Part shown: piece after piece, positions 35,184-44,256 of the stretch
How positions within the stretch are numbered: the first letter of the stretch is position 1
How the letters are laid out: each line of letters starts with the position of its first letter
DNA from: Psychrobacter arenosus
Lineage (GTDB): Bacteria > Pseudomonadota > Gammaproteobacteria > Pseudomonadales > Moraxellaceae
NCBI RefSeq assembly: GCF_904848165.1
Contig: NZ_LR884459.1
Location: 3,596,001-3,660,000 of the forward strand
Length of the DNA stretch: 64,000 nucleotides
Direction of reading: 5' to 3'
Position numbers and translations under genes: made by a program
Notes under the pieces: generated by a model
The model's database searches: none
What the model was told of the DNA's origin: nothing
What the model saw: only the letters and a program-made list of their open reading frames with translations

Positions 35184-36716
35184 CTATTTAGGCTCAACAT
35201 ACATAACGGATAAGTTGTCCTTCACTAAATAAGTCTTTGCTGCGTTTTGAATATCCGCAATACTGATGCGCTCTAGCTCGGCAGGTAGCTGCGCCAATAA
35301 AGTATCGTCAAGCCCGATAGATTGCAAAGAGCCAATCATCTGCGCTTGGCCTTCCATGCTGTCTTGCGCATAAATAAGCCCTGTCATGGTATTGGTCTTG
35401 GCGCGGGCAATCTCGTCTTTATCGATAGGGTCAACCTTTAGCTTGTCAATTTCTGCCAAAATAGCGGCTTGTGCTTGCGCTAGGGTCACGCCGTCTCTTG
35501 GCGTAGCTTGCACTAAAAACAGCCCATCGCCGCGGTCAAGCAAACTGTAGGAAGTGCCTACGGAGGCTAGTAGTCCTTGCTCACGTACCAATCGGCTCTC
35601 TAGACGGGCAGATAAGCCCCCATCCAAGACATCTTGGGCTAACGATAGGGCAAAAGTATCTTTACTGGCGACTGACGCCTGCTTGGACTGATTTTGTTTG
35701 GCTGACCACAGACTAGGCACGTTATAGCCCATTAATAAAGTAGGCACTTTGACCGCCTGTTTGGTCGTCGTCTCTTGATAGCCACGGAAGCCGGTCTGAC
35801 GTACCTCTGGTCGCGTAGGTAGAGGTTTTTCTTTTAAATCACCAAAGTAGCGTTTGACTTGAGCAAGAGCAGCGGCAGGTTTGACATCACCGACGATAAC
35901 TAAGGTGGCATTATTAGGGGCATACCATTGCTCATACCACGCTTTTAGCTCGGGTAGAGTAATCGACTCCAGCTCCGCCATCGGACCGATAACCGACTCT
36001 CCCTTAGGACTGTCAGGCAGCGCTAATAAACGAAACTCTTCGTAGGCTTTGGCTAGCGGATTATCATCCGTACGCTGGCGGCGCTCCTCCATCACCACTT
36101 GATGCTCTTTGGCAAAGGTGCTGGCATCAAACTTTAGGTTGGTCATGCGATCCGCTTCTAACTCCAACGCTAGGCTTAAACGGTTAGCCGGAAACAATTC
36201 GTAGTAACCGGTGTAATCGTAGCTGGTAAAGGCATTATTCACCCCACCATATTTAGAGATCAAACGCTCAAAATCTGTGCTCGAGACCTTATCCGTCCCT
36301 TTGAACATCAAATGCTCTAGCAAATGAGAGATACCGCCTTTATTCACTGGCTCATCACTTGAGCCTACCTTATACCAAAGCTGGGTCATGACCACAGGTG
36401 CCCGATGATCTTCTTTAATCACCACTTTTAAGCCATTGTCTAGCTGGTATTCATGGCGTCCGGACAAGTCCATAGTTAAGGTGCTGTCACTATTATTTTT
36501 ACCCTCACTATCCGTAACCGCAGTCGTCGCAGCGCTGTCAGTAGTTGCTGGAGTAGGCGCTGACCCTGACCCTGACGATAAAGACTGGCAGCCCATCAGT
36601 AGCATACTGCTAATACTAACCGTTAGCGCCATCTTTAGGGCAGGCTTGTAAGCCGGTTTGGTTGAAAGCATTAAAGCAAAGCGCTGTGCAGAAATAAAGT
36701 CGGTAAAGGGCAGCAT
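35184..36716 (-). CDS. M16-family zinc peptidase, lipoprotein
   Basis: 510 aa. An N-terminal segment ending SISSMLLMGC gives a lipobox with Cys at residue 43, so it is probably anchored in the envelope. The active-site motif HLLEH (residues 131-135) is intact, with the third ligand Glu in the following ELEADRM, and an R/Y pair in the C-terminal domain (GLSARLESRLVREQGLLASVGTSYS). Function within the family (protein or peptide quality control, or pqqL-like) cannot be told. The start at 36716 is supported by GAGAG 7 bases upstream. It is 155 bases upstream of the inactive homologue. Confidence 0.9.
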   Translation of the reverse strand: MLPFTDFISAQRFALMLSTKPAYKPALKMALTVSISSMLLMGCQSLSSGSGSAPTPATTDSAATTAVTDSEGKNNSDSTLTMDLSGRHEYQLDNGLKVVIKEDHRAPVVMTQLWYKVGSSDEPVNKGGISHLLEHLMFKGTDKVSSTDFERLISKYGGVNNAFTSYDYTGYYELFPANRLSLALELEADRMTNLKFDASTFAKEHQVVMEERRQRTDDNPLAKAYEEFRLLALPDSPKGESVIGPMAELESITLPELKAWYEQWYAPNNATLVIVGDVKPAAALAQVKRYFGDLKEKPLPTRPEVRQTGFRGYQETTTKQAVKVPTLLMGYNVPSLWSAKQNQSKQASVASKDTFALSLAQDVLDGGLSARLESRLVREQGLLASVGTSYSLLDRGDGLFLVQATPRDGVTLAQAQAAILAEIDKLKVDPIDKDEIARAKTNTMTGLIYAQDSMEGQAQMIGSLQSIGLDDTLLAQLPAELERISIADIQNAAKTYLVKDNLSVMYVEPK

Positions 36717-36762
36717 GGGACTCTCTTATTATTAAAAGTAATGCGATAAATATAATGGAAAT

Positions 36763-36789
36763 AAAGAAAAGTGGCAAAAGAGGCCACTT
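36763..36789 (-). terminator. Terminator of the small lipoprotein gene
   Basis: On the minus strand AAGTGGC pairs with GCCACTT (36783-36789 with 36769-36775), loop of 7, followed by TTTTCTTT. It lies 50 bases after the stop of the 61-aa lipoprotein gene and before the M16 gene. Confidence 0.6.
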
Positions 36790-36839
36790 ATTTAGTAAGG
36801 GTAAGATGCGCTAGGCAGTGGGTTTTAAAAAACACACTA

Positions 36840-37025
36840 TTAAAGACTGGTATGCGCGCCCATAATGACCGTAGCAGTCGGCTTAACGGTAGGCGTGGTA
36901 CTGCAACCTGTAGTTAGCATGCCCGCAACCAATAAGGTAGCTAGGGTCATAACGGCTTGTGGTAACTTTGACTTATGGGCATTAGTAGAAATAAGGGCTG
37001 CCGTGATAGTAGGTAATTTAGACAT
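36840..37025 (-). CDS. Small lipoprotein, 61 aa
   Basis: The N-terminal 40 residues end with LATLLVAGMLTTGC, a good lipobox; the mature lipoprotein would have only about 21 residues (STTPTVKPTATVIMGAHTSL). AAGGA lies 8 bases before the ATG, which makes it a real gene. Its terminator follows. Function unknown; small lipoproteins of this kind (entericidin-like or assembly cofactors) are common, but nothing here tells which. Confidence 0.7.
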   Translation of the reverse strand: MSKLPTITAALISTNAHKSKLPQAVMTLATLLVAGMLTTGCSTTPTVKPTATVIMGAHTSL

Positions 37026-37496
37026 AGTAAATCCTTACAAGTAATAAAAAATAGGCCATTAAAAAGAGATATTGATAACAAGGTAGTGGCTTTAGCCAAA
37101 CTGTAGCCAAGTTATACGCTAGGATATACAGAAACTGGGTCTTAATTTTGTGAGTAATTCTTAAGCAACTCTCACAAGGTGCCGGTTAGCTGTTAGGGTA
37201 GTAGCAGCTCTACAATCTATCACAGTTGGCGCTCCTGTATCAGTAGGACTATTAAGCTAATGATAACTACTATGACGACCGATAAATAGTAAAGTAATCC
37301 ATACGATCTACGCCATTAGACTGATAAAGGCAAATATGACTTGAAAGGAAATATGCTAAACTATTGAGCAAGCAGCGGCAGGCCATTAAGGTAAGGTCAT
37401 TCAAGATGATTGAGCCCAATGCGCCCACTATTTTATAGGCTGCATACGATACTTTCAGTTCCCTTTTTTTGTTTAACTTGATGATAGGCCAGGTGT
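37026..37496. other. Intergenic region, small lipoprotein / ftsY
   Basis: 471 bases between divergent genes, no supported ORF (a minus-strand ORF 37270-37518 runs into ftsY and is a shadow). It should carry the promoters of both genes. TTGAAAGG near 37340 with a TA-rich stretch is a weak candidate only. Confidence 0.5.
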
Positions 37497-38807
37497 ATGA
37501 ATAACCAAAATAATCCAACCCGAGTAGTCATTGATTTGGATGGCAGTTTAGATGAGCTAGAAGATGATGACATCACGCTGCCCAGTATGCCCGTGCAGTC
37601 GGTTGCGATTGTAGAGGAAGAGGCCGCCAGTACTCCTGCTCATGTGCCTGAACCGCCAACAAGTTCGCCATCGACTATTGTGGCCGATGACAGCGATATC
37701 GATATTGTGCCTAATCTGCCGCCAAAAATGGCCGTTATCGACGACACCAAAGCCTCTACTAGCGCACAGCCAATCGCTGCAACACCAGCAGCAGTTGCTA
37801 AAGCGCCACAGTCAGATACTGTGATGAACACTGCTGTTAGCGAGCAAACAACGGCCAATGAAGCGGCTGCAGAGCCTAAAAAAGGCAGCTGGTTTAACCG
37901 TATGAAATCGGGGCTAAGCAAGTCGCGTAAAAACCTAGCGGAAGGCATGGTCAATATTCTCATCGGTGGTAAAGAGATTGATGATGAGCTGTTAGAAGAA
38001 GTCGAAGACCAATTGCTAGTTGCTGACATTGGCGTTAACGCGACCAACCGTATCATCAAGAGTTTGACTGAGCAGACGGCACGTGGCGATTTGATCTATT
38101 CGCACTCGCTATATAAAGCCTTGCAACAAGAATTGGTCGATATCTTAGAGCCAAAAGTGGCGCCACTAGTGATTGATACGACGAAAAAACCTTTTGTGAT
38201 TCTCATGGTCGGTGTCAACGGCGTAGGTAAAACGACCACGATTGGTAAATTGGCCAAGCGTCTACAAGGCGAGGGTAAGTCGGTCATGCTAGCCGCAGGC
38301 GATACTTTCCGCGCCGCCGCCACTGAGCAGCTACAAGTTTGGGGCGAGCGTAATAATATTCCGGTTATTGCGCAAGGTCATGGTGCAGACAGTGCTTCGG
38401 TAGTGTTTGACGCTATGCAAGCGGCGAAGGCTAGAGGCATTGATGTGCTTATCGCCGATACGGCAGGTCGTTTGCAGAATAAAACGCATCTCATGGCGGA
38501 GCTAGAAAAAGTTGTTCGTGTTATGCGCAAAGCCGACCCAGAAGCGCCGCATGAAGGGATGATTGTCTTGGATGCCGGTACCGGTCAAAATGCTATTAAC
38601 CAAGTAGAAATCTTTAACCAAGCCGTGCCGCTAACCGGTATTACGGTGACTAAACTTGATGGGACGGCAAAAGGTGGGGTGGTCTTTAATATTGCGGAGA
38701 CCACCAACGTTCCCATTCGTTATATTGGCGTGGGCGAGTCTATCGATGATTTACGTGCCTTTAGTCCTAAGCAGTTTGTCGCCGCTTTATTTGAAACCGA
38801 TGAGTAG
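37497..38807 (+). CDS. ftsY: Signal recognition particle receptor FtsY
   Basis: GTPase that docks the ribosome-SRP complex at the membrane. The N-terminal A domain (about residues 1-125) is acidic and Ala/Thr-rich. The NG part follows: GVNGVGKTTTIGKLAK (G1), DTFRAAATEQL (G2), DTAGRLQ (G3) and TKLDGTAKGG (G4/G5). 436 aa. The alternate internal starts are unlikely. A weak AGG precedes the ATG. Downstream, the alkyltransferase gene starts 72 bases on. Confidence 0.96.
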   Translation: MNNQNNPTRVVIDLDGSLDELEDDDITLPSMPVQSVAIVEEEAASTPAHVPEPPTSSPSTIVADDSDIDIVPNLPPKMAVIDDTKASTSAQPIAATPAAVAKAPQSDTVMNTAVSEQTTANEAAAEPKKGSWFNRMKSGLSKSRKNLAEGMVNILIGGKEIDDELLEEVEDQLLVADIGVNATNRIIKSLTEQTARGDLIYSHSLYKALQQELVDILEPKVAPLVIDTTKKPFVILMVGVNGVGKTTTIGKLAKRLQGEGKSVMLAAGDTFRAAATEQLQVWGERNNIPVIAQGHGADSASVVFDAMQAAKARGIDVLIADTAGRLQNKTHLMAELEKVVRVMRKADPEAPHEGMIVLDAGTGQNAINQVEIFNQAVPLTGITVTKLDGTAKGGVVFNIAETTNVPIRYIGVGESIDDLRAFSPKQFVAALFETDE

Positions 38808-38879
38808 ACTGCTACGGATATAGCGATGATTTAAAACGTCAGCGTTGTGCTAATTCCTACACATACGGAGCGACTTACC

Positions 38880-39434
38880 ATGATAATAACAGCGACAAGT
38901 ATGCCAAACTTCGAGTTATTGTTGGGCAGTCACTATGTGAACGATCAGCCAAAGCTGGTATTTTTAGACTGGCAAACCGAAGACTATCCTGAGCTACAGA
39001 GTAAATCCTTAGCTAAATTAGCAACACATTATCAATTAACGGCTAGTGATATACCTTTTATTGAACAAGATAGCCTAAGCAAAGATAATGAGCTGCATCT
39101 CGTACTGCTAACCGCTATCCAACAATTGCAAGACTATACCAAGGGCAAGCTAGAAACTTTTGATTTGCCCTTAGATATATCGCTAGGCACGCCTTTTCAA
39201 CAGCGGGTATGGCGAGCCCTACAGACTATTCCTTATGGAAAAACCATCAGCTATGCCCAGTTAGCAGAGCGTATTGGCCAGCCCACCGCTTATCGCGCTG
39301 TGGCTAATGCCAATGGCAAAAACCCTTTTTCTATTATCATTCCTTGTCATCGGGTGATTGCTAGTGGCGGTGGTTTAGGGGGCTATACGGGTGGCCTGGA
39401 TAAAAAACGCTATCTCCTAAGTATAGAAGCGTAG
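38880..39434 (+). CDS. Methylated-DNA-protein-cysteine methyltransferase (O6-alkylguanine transferase)
   Basis: Repairs O6-methylguanine by irreversible transfer to its own Cys. The PCHRVI active-site motif and helix-turn-helix FQQRVWRALQTIPYGKTISYAQLAERIG are clear, as is GGLGGYTGG. About 184 aa; the Ogt and Ada C-terminal groups both fit. ATG 38880 is chosen over GTG 38847 because GGAG lies 9 bases upstream. 72 bases after ftsY, so possibly co-transcribed. Confidence 0.93.
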   Translation: MIITATSMPNFELLLGSHYVNDQPKLVFLDWQTEDYPELQSKSLAKLATHYQLTASDIPFIEQDSLSKDNELHLVLLTAIQQLQDYTKGKLETFDLPLDISLGTPFQQRVWRALQTIPYGKTISYAQLAERIGQPTAYRAVANANGKNPFSIIIPCHRVIASGGGLGGYTGGLDKKRYLLSIEA

Positions 39435-39641
39435 TCAGCCTGCACCTGCACTATCTATCCTGCCATACATCTCTTTTTTATTACCCGCCAATCTCCTTTT
39501 ATTGCCTATTAACTTTATTAAATTCCCTTATAATCAATAGTTTAACACTGTCATAAAACCGTCTTAATCGTCAGTCTGCTTATTTGCTATAGTAGTTATT
39601 AGGGTTGTTAACCGGCTGTAGAGTATTAAGAGGAGGCAACA

Positions 39642-39764
39642 ATGTCAAGGAGGAGGCGACGCTATAGTTTGCAAAACAGTGATTATGGGCAGCATCAAAC
39701 TTACAGGACTTCCCATACCTATGATATTGCGAGGGAGCTGATCGTCAGCGCCGCAATATTATGA
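39642..39764 (+). CDS. 40-aa ORF coupled to the downstream unknown gene
   Basis: Begins with ATG 5 bases after GAGGAGG, the strongest ribosome site in the region. The peptide starts with a run of five Arg (SRRRRRY) and is 40 residues long. Its TGA stop overlaps the ATG at 39761 (ATGA), as in translational coupling. Alternatively the two reading frames are one gene split by a frameshift: in the next frame, the residues just before the Met at 39761 read like ordinary hydrophilic protein (GADRQRRNI), and a single-base change between about 39728 and 39745 would join the two. I cannot tell which from one genome. Confidence 0.5.
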   Translation: MSRRRRRYSLQNSDYGQHQTYRTSHTYDIARELIVSAAIL

Positions 39765-40516
39765 AAGCGGGCAGTAGGTTAGAGGATATTGAGTACCCGT
39801 TACCTGCTCAGCCACTTAATAAATATACTAGGAGCAGTCGGCAGAATCAGAGTAAACGGCAACGCGAATGGGTATATCTAAGTCATTACCTTATGATTAG
39901 TGGCCTTAATCCGCTGCATATTATTTCCGGTCAAGATGATGGTCGTGAACCAGACTTTACGCTGATTTTTTATCAACAGCATCGCTTATATTATGTGGGT
40001 ATAGAGCTGACGACACTACCGCGACTGCGAGAGCAAATGGGGGACACTGCGCTCATTGCTAAACGTTGGTATTGGCAAGGCTGGCGAGTGCTAGCTAAGC
40101 AGCGGCAAGAACAAAAAAAACAACAAGTCCAAGGCAACAGTCAAATAAAGGCACAGATTAGTAATAAGCGTTTTCATATGCCCGTTAACATACTTAATAG
40201 GTCTAACTGTAGTTTATCTAAGACGCGACGGCAGCCACCCCATTCTCGTATCACTCAATTGGATATCGAGGCGGCCATGCAAAAAAAAGCTCACAAGGTA
40301 TCGGCTTATCACGAACGCCGACCCCTTGATGAGCTTTGGTTGTTAATTCATACTGACCAATCTCAGTGCCATTATGAAGCCAACTGGCTACTGCTAGCGC
40401 CAAACCCAACCACACCATTGACTCATAGCAGTGACTTCGATCAAGTCCATATCACCCGCTATCCCAGTCATAGTTTGCTTGAGGTTAAACCGCGCCGTCC
40501 TCGAGCTGCGCCATGA
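39761..40516 (+). CDS. Uncharacterised protein, 251 aa
   Basis: No family recognised. Basic (many Arg, Lys, Gln), no membrane segment or signal. [31 protein letters not shown] (residues about 61-91; motif ends PDF...GIELTT) has the spacing of a restriction-like nuclease core (PD...E), but Thr stands where Lys is usual, so this is only a hint. The rest includes a Lys/Gln-rich linker (about 120-170) and [16 protein letters not shown]. The start at 39761 is in the ATGA overlap with the 40-aa ORF. Its last 32 bases overlap the end of yebC on the opposite strand. Confidence 0.65.
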   Translation: MKAGSRLEDIEYPLPAQPLNKYTRSSRQNQSKRQREWVYLSHYLMISGLNPLHIISGQDDGREPDFTLIFYQQHRLYYVGIELTTLPRLREQMGDTALIAKRWYWQGWRVLAKQRQEQKKQQVQGNSQIKAQISNKRFHMPVNILNRSNCSLSKTRRQPPHSRITQLDIEAAMQKKAHKVSAYHERRPLDELWLLIHTDQSQCHYEANWLLLAPNPTTPLTHSSDFDQVHITRYPSHSLLEVKPRRPRAAP

Positions 40517-41243
40517 CTTCGTCAGTGAAGTTAACGTTATTATAGACTTCTTGTACATCGTCTAAGTCTTCTAACATTTCCAACATTTTCATCACTTTTT
40601 GTGCATCGTCAATATTATCAATCATAGCCGTAGTGGCAGGCGACATGGTCACTTCCGCATTATCAGAGGGCAAGCCTGCTGCAGTTAAAGCATCTTTGAC
40701 TGCCCCAAAGTTTTCTGGCTCAGTGACGACTATTAGACTTTCGCCATCATTTTCAATATCTAGGGCGCCCGCCTCTAAAGCGACCATCATCAGCTCATCT
40801 TCTAAGCTGATATCCTCATAACTAATCTCACCGCGTTTACTAAACAAATAACCGACTGAGCCTGAAGTGCCCAAGTTGCCGTCGTATTTAGTAAAGGCAT
40901 GGCGAACTTCACTGACGGTACGGTTGACGTTATCAGTCATAGTCTCTACTAACACGGCTACGCCGCCGATGCCATAGCCTTCGTAAGTAATTTCTTCAAC
41001 GTTATCATTATCACCACCGCCAGCCCCACGCTCTATCGCTCGTTTGACCGTATCTTTAGTCATATTGGCTGAAAAGGCTTTTTCCACCGCCGCTCGCAAG
41101 CGTGGGTTTCTTTCAGGGTCAGGATCACCTTGCTTAGCTGCTGAGACAATCTCGCGGATTAGGCGGGTAAAAATTTTACCTTTTGCCGCATCTTGCTTGG
41201 CTTTGCGATGCTTAATGTTTGCCCATTTAGAATGACCTGCCAT
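40485..41243 (-). CDS. yebC: YebC/PmpR family protein
   Basis: DNA/ribosome-associated regulator of the YebC group; some members help translate polyproline stretches. [32 protein letters not shown] is the defining N terminus (split by domain I), with the three domains in order. 252 aa. AAGGAAG precedes the ATG. Its stop lies inside the end of the convergent unknown gene (overlap 40485-40516), and no terminator separates the two. Confidence 0.95.
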   Translation of the reverse strand: MAGHSKWANIKHRKAKQDAAKGKIFTRLIREIVSAAKQGDPDPERNPRLRAAVEKAFSANMTKDTVKRAIERGAGGGDNDNVEEITYEGYGIGGVAVLVETMTDNVNRTVSEVRHAFTKYDGNLGTSGSVGYLFSKRGEISYEDISLEDELMMVALEAGALDIENDGESLIVVTEPENFGAVKDALTAAGLPSDNAEVTMSPATTAMIDNIDDAQKVMKMLEMLEDLDDVQEVYNNVNFTDEVMAQLEDGAV

Positions 41244-41720
41244 GTTGCTTCCTTATTTTCGTTAGTTCAGATTAAGACTAGTAGTGCTGGCAAGCGCTTA
41301 TATTTTCACAAGATTAAACTATGCGTTATCTTCGTGAGGTCTAATCACGACCCTATAAGACCATTGCTATGAATAGGACGGTCGCTATAAAAATATAAGA
41401 TTACGCCTGAGTTGATATATTATGTATGTTGCCTATTGGGGATATTTGCTACACTGTCCTCTGCATTTACCCCAAGCATTTCTTTAGGATTATTACACAG
41501 CGCTATAACGCAAATATCCTTATGACCGGCCTGCTATTATAAACCACTTATTTTGTTGCTGTTTAAAATTCATAATGGCGCGTAAATAAAGAGGGGCAAT
41601 ACTTAGGGTGAAGTATCTAAGCGTTGGCTTGGTAGGCACTGCCCATTAAAAATATTCGCTTTTTCTTCTGTCATCGTCGCTTTCTTGCGGTGACTCGTCT
41701 TTGACTCATATGATACCTTT
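41244..41720. other. Divergent intergenic region, yebC / ion channel
   Basis: 477 AT-rich bases. I see no small ORF with a ribosome site, no T-run terminator and no strong promoter, though both genes must be driven from here. Confidence 0.5.
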
Positions 41721-42551
41721 ATGAAACGACCCACCTCAGAAGCCATCACGCACTTTCGTAACCGCATTCATATTATCATCGAGGGCACGGACACTCGGTT
41801 AGGTAAGCTGTTTGATATCGTTCTATTAATAGCGATTGTATTTAGTGTCGCGGTCGTCATGTTAGACAGCGTGTTATACATGCGGCTACAGTTTGGTAAA
41901 ATATTTTCTTATGCAGAATGGTTTTTTACGATTCTCTTCACTGTAGAGTATCTCTTAAGGCTATTTTCGGCGCCCAACCGCTTCCGTTATGTCTTTAGTT
42001 TTTTTGGCGTGGTAGATTTGCTGTCCGTATTGCCCAGCTATCTTAGTCTATTCTTCGGTGGCGTCCAATATCTTATTGTCGTGCGAATCTTACGGATATT
42101 ACGGATATTCCGCGTCTTAAAATTAAAATCCTATATGCAGCAAGCCGGATTTTTGGCCTCTGCGCTTAGAACCAGTCAGCATAAAATTACCGTCTTCTTT
42201 TTATCGCTAGTGCTGCTGGTCACTATCTTCGGCTCGGTCATTTATGTGGTGGAAGGCGCTGAAAACGGCTTTACCAGTATTCCTATCTCCATCTATTGGG
42301 CGGTAGTCACCATGACGACGGTAGGCTACGGGGATATGTCTCCTAAAACGCCGCTAGGGCAAGCGATTGCGACCATGGTCATGATTACCGGTTACTCTAT
42401 CATCGCCGTACCCACGGGTATCTTTACGTCAGAGCTGACCAAAAGTATGCGCCCACAGTTGCATCCTATTACCTGTCCTAATTGTGGTAAATTTGGTCAT
42501 GCCAATGGCGCAGAGTTTTGTGATCGTTGTGGCAATGATTTACATGTCTGA
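41721..42551 (+). CDS. Voltage-gated-type K+ channel with C-terminal zinc ribbon
   Basis: 276 aa, six predicted membrane segments. S4 is Arg-rich (RILRILRIFRVLKLK), and the selectivity filter is TTVGYGD (about residues 195-201), so it is a K+ channel subunit of the Kv/Kch type. The last 29 residues form a CxxC...CxxC zinc ribbon (Cys 252, 255, 267, 270), an uncommon cytoplasmic addition. RBS before the ATG is poor. A terminator follows. Similar to the ion_trans/KvAP families; no gene name applies. Confidence 0.9.
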   Translation: MKRPTSEAITHFRNRIHIIIEGTDTRLGKLFDIVLLIAIVFSVAVVMLDSVLYMRLQFGKIFSYAEWFFTILFTVEYLLRLFSAPNRFRYVFSFFGVVDLLSVLPSYLSLFFGGVQYLIVVRILRILRIFRVLKLKSYMQQAGFLASALRTSQHKITVFFLSLVLLVTIFGSVIYVVEGAENGFTSIPISIYWAVVTMTTVGYGDMSPKTPLGQAIATMVMITGYSIIAVPTGIFTSELTKSMRPQLHPITCPNCGKFGHANGAEFCDRCGNDLHV

Positions 42552-42648
42552 TAAGAGCAGCGAACGGGTAAAAAGTATTATTAATAAAAAGCAGGTTTGA
42601 TAAATAGTAAAATTGGTAAAAACACCATTAGTAAAAAGCAAAATGAAT

Positions 42649-42683
42649 AAAAAACGCATGTCTATAATGGGCATGCGTTTTTT
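42649..42683 (+). terminator. Intrinsic terminator after the ion channel gene
   Basis: A 12-bp stem (42649-42660 with 42672-42683) with an 11-base loop, A-run before and T-run after. Confidence 0.8.
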
Positions 42684-42752
42684 ATGGGGTGTTCGTTTAG
42701 CTTATGGCGGTCTTATTTAGCCAGTGGTCATATCTAGTCAGAATATAAAATA

Positions 42753-44111
42753 TTAAATAGTGGATTCCGAAGGGGTGTCGGCTGCGCCCACTCCATTGCT
42801 AAGCGTAGTAGGAATATCTAAATATTCAGCCACTAGCGGAGACAAATCTATCGTGACGCCTAAATTGACTAGATTCCAGTATTGGCCAGAGATGGTACGA
42901 TCTAACATCATGGTTGCCGCTGAAGGTTGAAATTGACCAAAGTACTTTAGAGAAGTCTTCATCAAAGCCATCACTTCATGATGCACTTGGCTGCTCCCAA
43001 AATCGAATGGACCGCTATGATAAGGGGCGATTGATAAGGGCTTTAAACCCACGGCCAACCAAGACTCGTAAAACTCACCCGGAATGTTTTTGTCATCTTC
43101 ACGGCGGATACTTAGTGTGACTAAATCCTGCTCCAAACCGGTCACGTCGCCCTTGATAGCATGTAGGGCAAAGCGCTTAAACAACTGGACTTCGGCATCG
43201 CTATAGCTGCGAATCCCACCAAAATCATAAGCGACGACACTGCCATCAGGCCGGAAAGCAAAGTTACCAGGGTGGGGGTCACAGTGCATTCTATACAGTT
43301 CAAACAGCTGCCCAGCGGTAAAATGAAACAAGCGCGTGGCAATTTTTTGCTTAATCTCATTATCCCAAGTCGCGGCCACGGATAAAGGCTGCCCCATTTC
43401 TTCTGATAGCGTTAGGATACGTTTTGAGGAGTGACTGCTAATGACTCGAGGAATGATGAGCCCAGTATCGTCAGCATGGAAGGCGGCAAAGACCCGCAGG
43501 TTATGCGCCTCTTTAATATAGTCGAGCTCATCGTGTAAGCTTTGGCGAATCTCAGCAAACAGTTGCTCTTGCAGCTCACGGCTCATATTGAGCACACCGG
43601 CGATACGCAGCGCCATCCGCACCTGTTTTAAGTCGCTATCACAGTTTTTATCAACATCCGGATACTGCACCTTGACGACCACACTGTCCCCATTGGGTAA
43701 GGTGGCTTTATGCACCTGTCCGATAGACGCCGCGGCAAAAGGCTGCTCTTCAAAGCGCGCAAATAAAGTGTCTATAGGCGCGCCAAGTTCACGCTCCACT
43801 TGCGCCTTAATCTGCGAATAAGGCATTGCCGGCGCATCTTTTTGCAGTTTTTCTAGGGCTGCTGCGACCTCAGGTGGAAACACATCTTTATACTGCGAGG
43901 CAATTTGCCCCACTTTCATAACCGCGCCTTTCATCTCGCCTAAAGTATCCGCTATCTGCAGACCAACATCTTGCATGAGCTCAGAGCGGGCTTGCAAGCG
44001 CTTTTCTTCATCACTTGATAAATGTTTAAAAGAGTTTTTAGCCGCCTTACCAGCGATACTGGCAGTCATGCCTGCCAATTTTAAAAAGCGTTTTCCAGAC
44101 GAGTTGCTCAT
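42753..44111 (-). CDS. ABC1/UbiB-family atypical protein kinase
   Basis: About 452 aa. The family has an atypical kinase fold linked to ubiquinone synthesis (UbiB, AarF). KVGQ (KxGQ motif, residues about 69-72), the Ala-rich loop region AAASIGQVHKATLPNG, VVKVQYP with the Lys, then CDPHPGNFAF and YDFGGI (the DFG Asp) are clear. It lacks the C-terminal membrane helices of UbiB and is closer to the soluble ABC1 group, so I give no symbol. ATG 44111 is preferred to GTG 44120 (GGTGG upstream). Confidence 0.9.
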   Translation of the reverse strand: MSNSSGKRFLKLAGMTASIAGKAAKNSFKHLSSDEEKRLQARSELMQDVGLQIADTLGEMKGAVMKVGQIASQYKDVFPPEVAAALEKLQKDAPAMPYSQIKAQVERELGAPIDTLFARFEEQPFAAASIGQVHKATLPNGDSVVVKVQYPDVDKNCDSDLKQVRMALRIAGVLNMSRELQEQLFAEIRQSLHDELDYIKEAHNLRVFAAFHADDTGLIIPRVISSHSSKRILTLSEEMGQPLSVAATWDNEIKQKIATRLFHFTAGQLFELYRMHCDPHPGNFAFRPDGSVVAYDFGGIRSYSDAEVQLFKRFALHAIKGDVTGLEQDLVTLSIRREDDKNIPGEFYESWLAVGLKPLSIAPYHSGPFDFGSSQVHHEVMALMKTSLKYFGQFQPSAATMMLDRTISGQYWNLVNLGVTIDLSPLVAEYLDIPTTLSNGVGAADTPSESTI

Positions 44112-44256
44112 TGATTCCACCGCTATGTGACGACATAAGTGACGACATAAAATTCAAGTTTAAATATAAGGGACTAACGGGTCAGTAGCTCATATATAGA
44201 AGAGGGATAGAGTTTATAGAGTCTTAAGCTGAAAACTTCTAACCCTGTAGTTCTGG

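Noticed and set aside
37270..37518. Minus-strand 82-aa ORF before ftsY
   Set aside because: It runs into the ftsY coding start, has no ribosome site and no known pattern. It is a shadow in AT-rich DNA.
39821..39853. Restriction-like nuclease assignment for the unknown 251-aa protein
   Set aside because: Thr replaces the essential Lys of the PD-(D/E)xK core and the rest does not match, so it is noted only as a hint.
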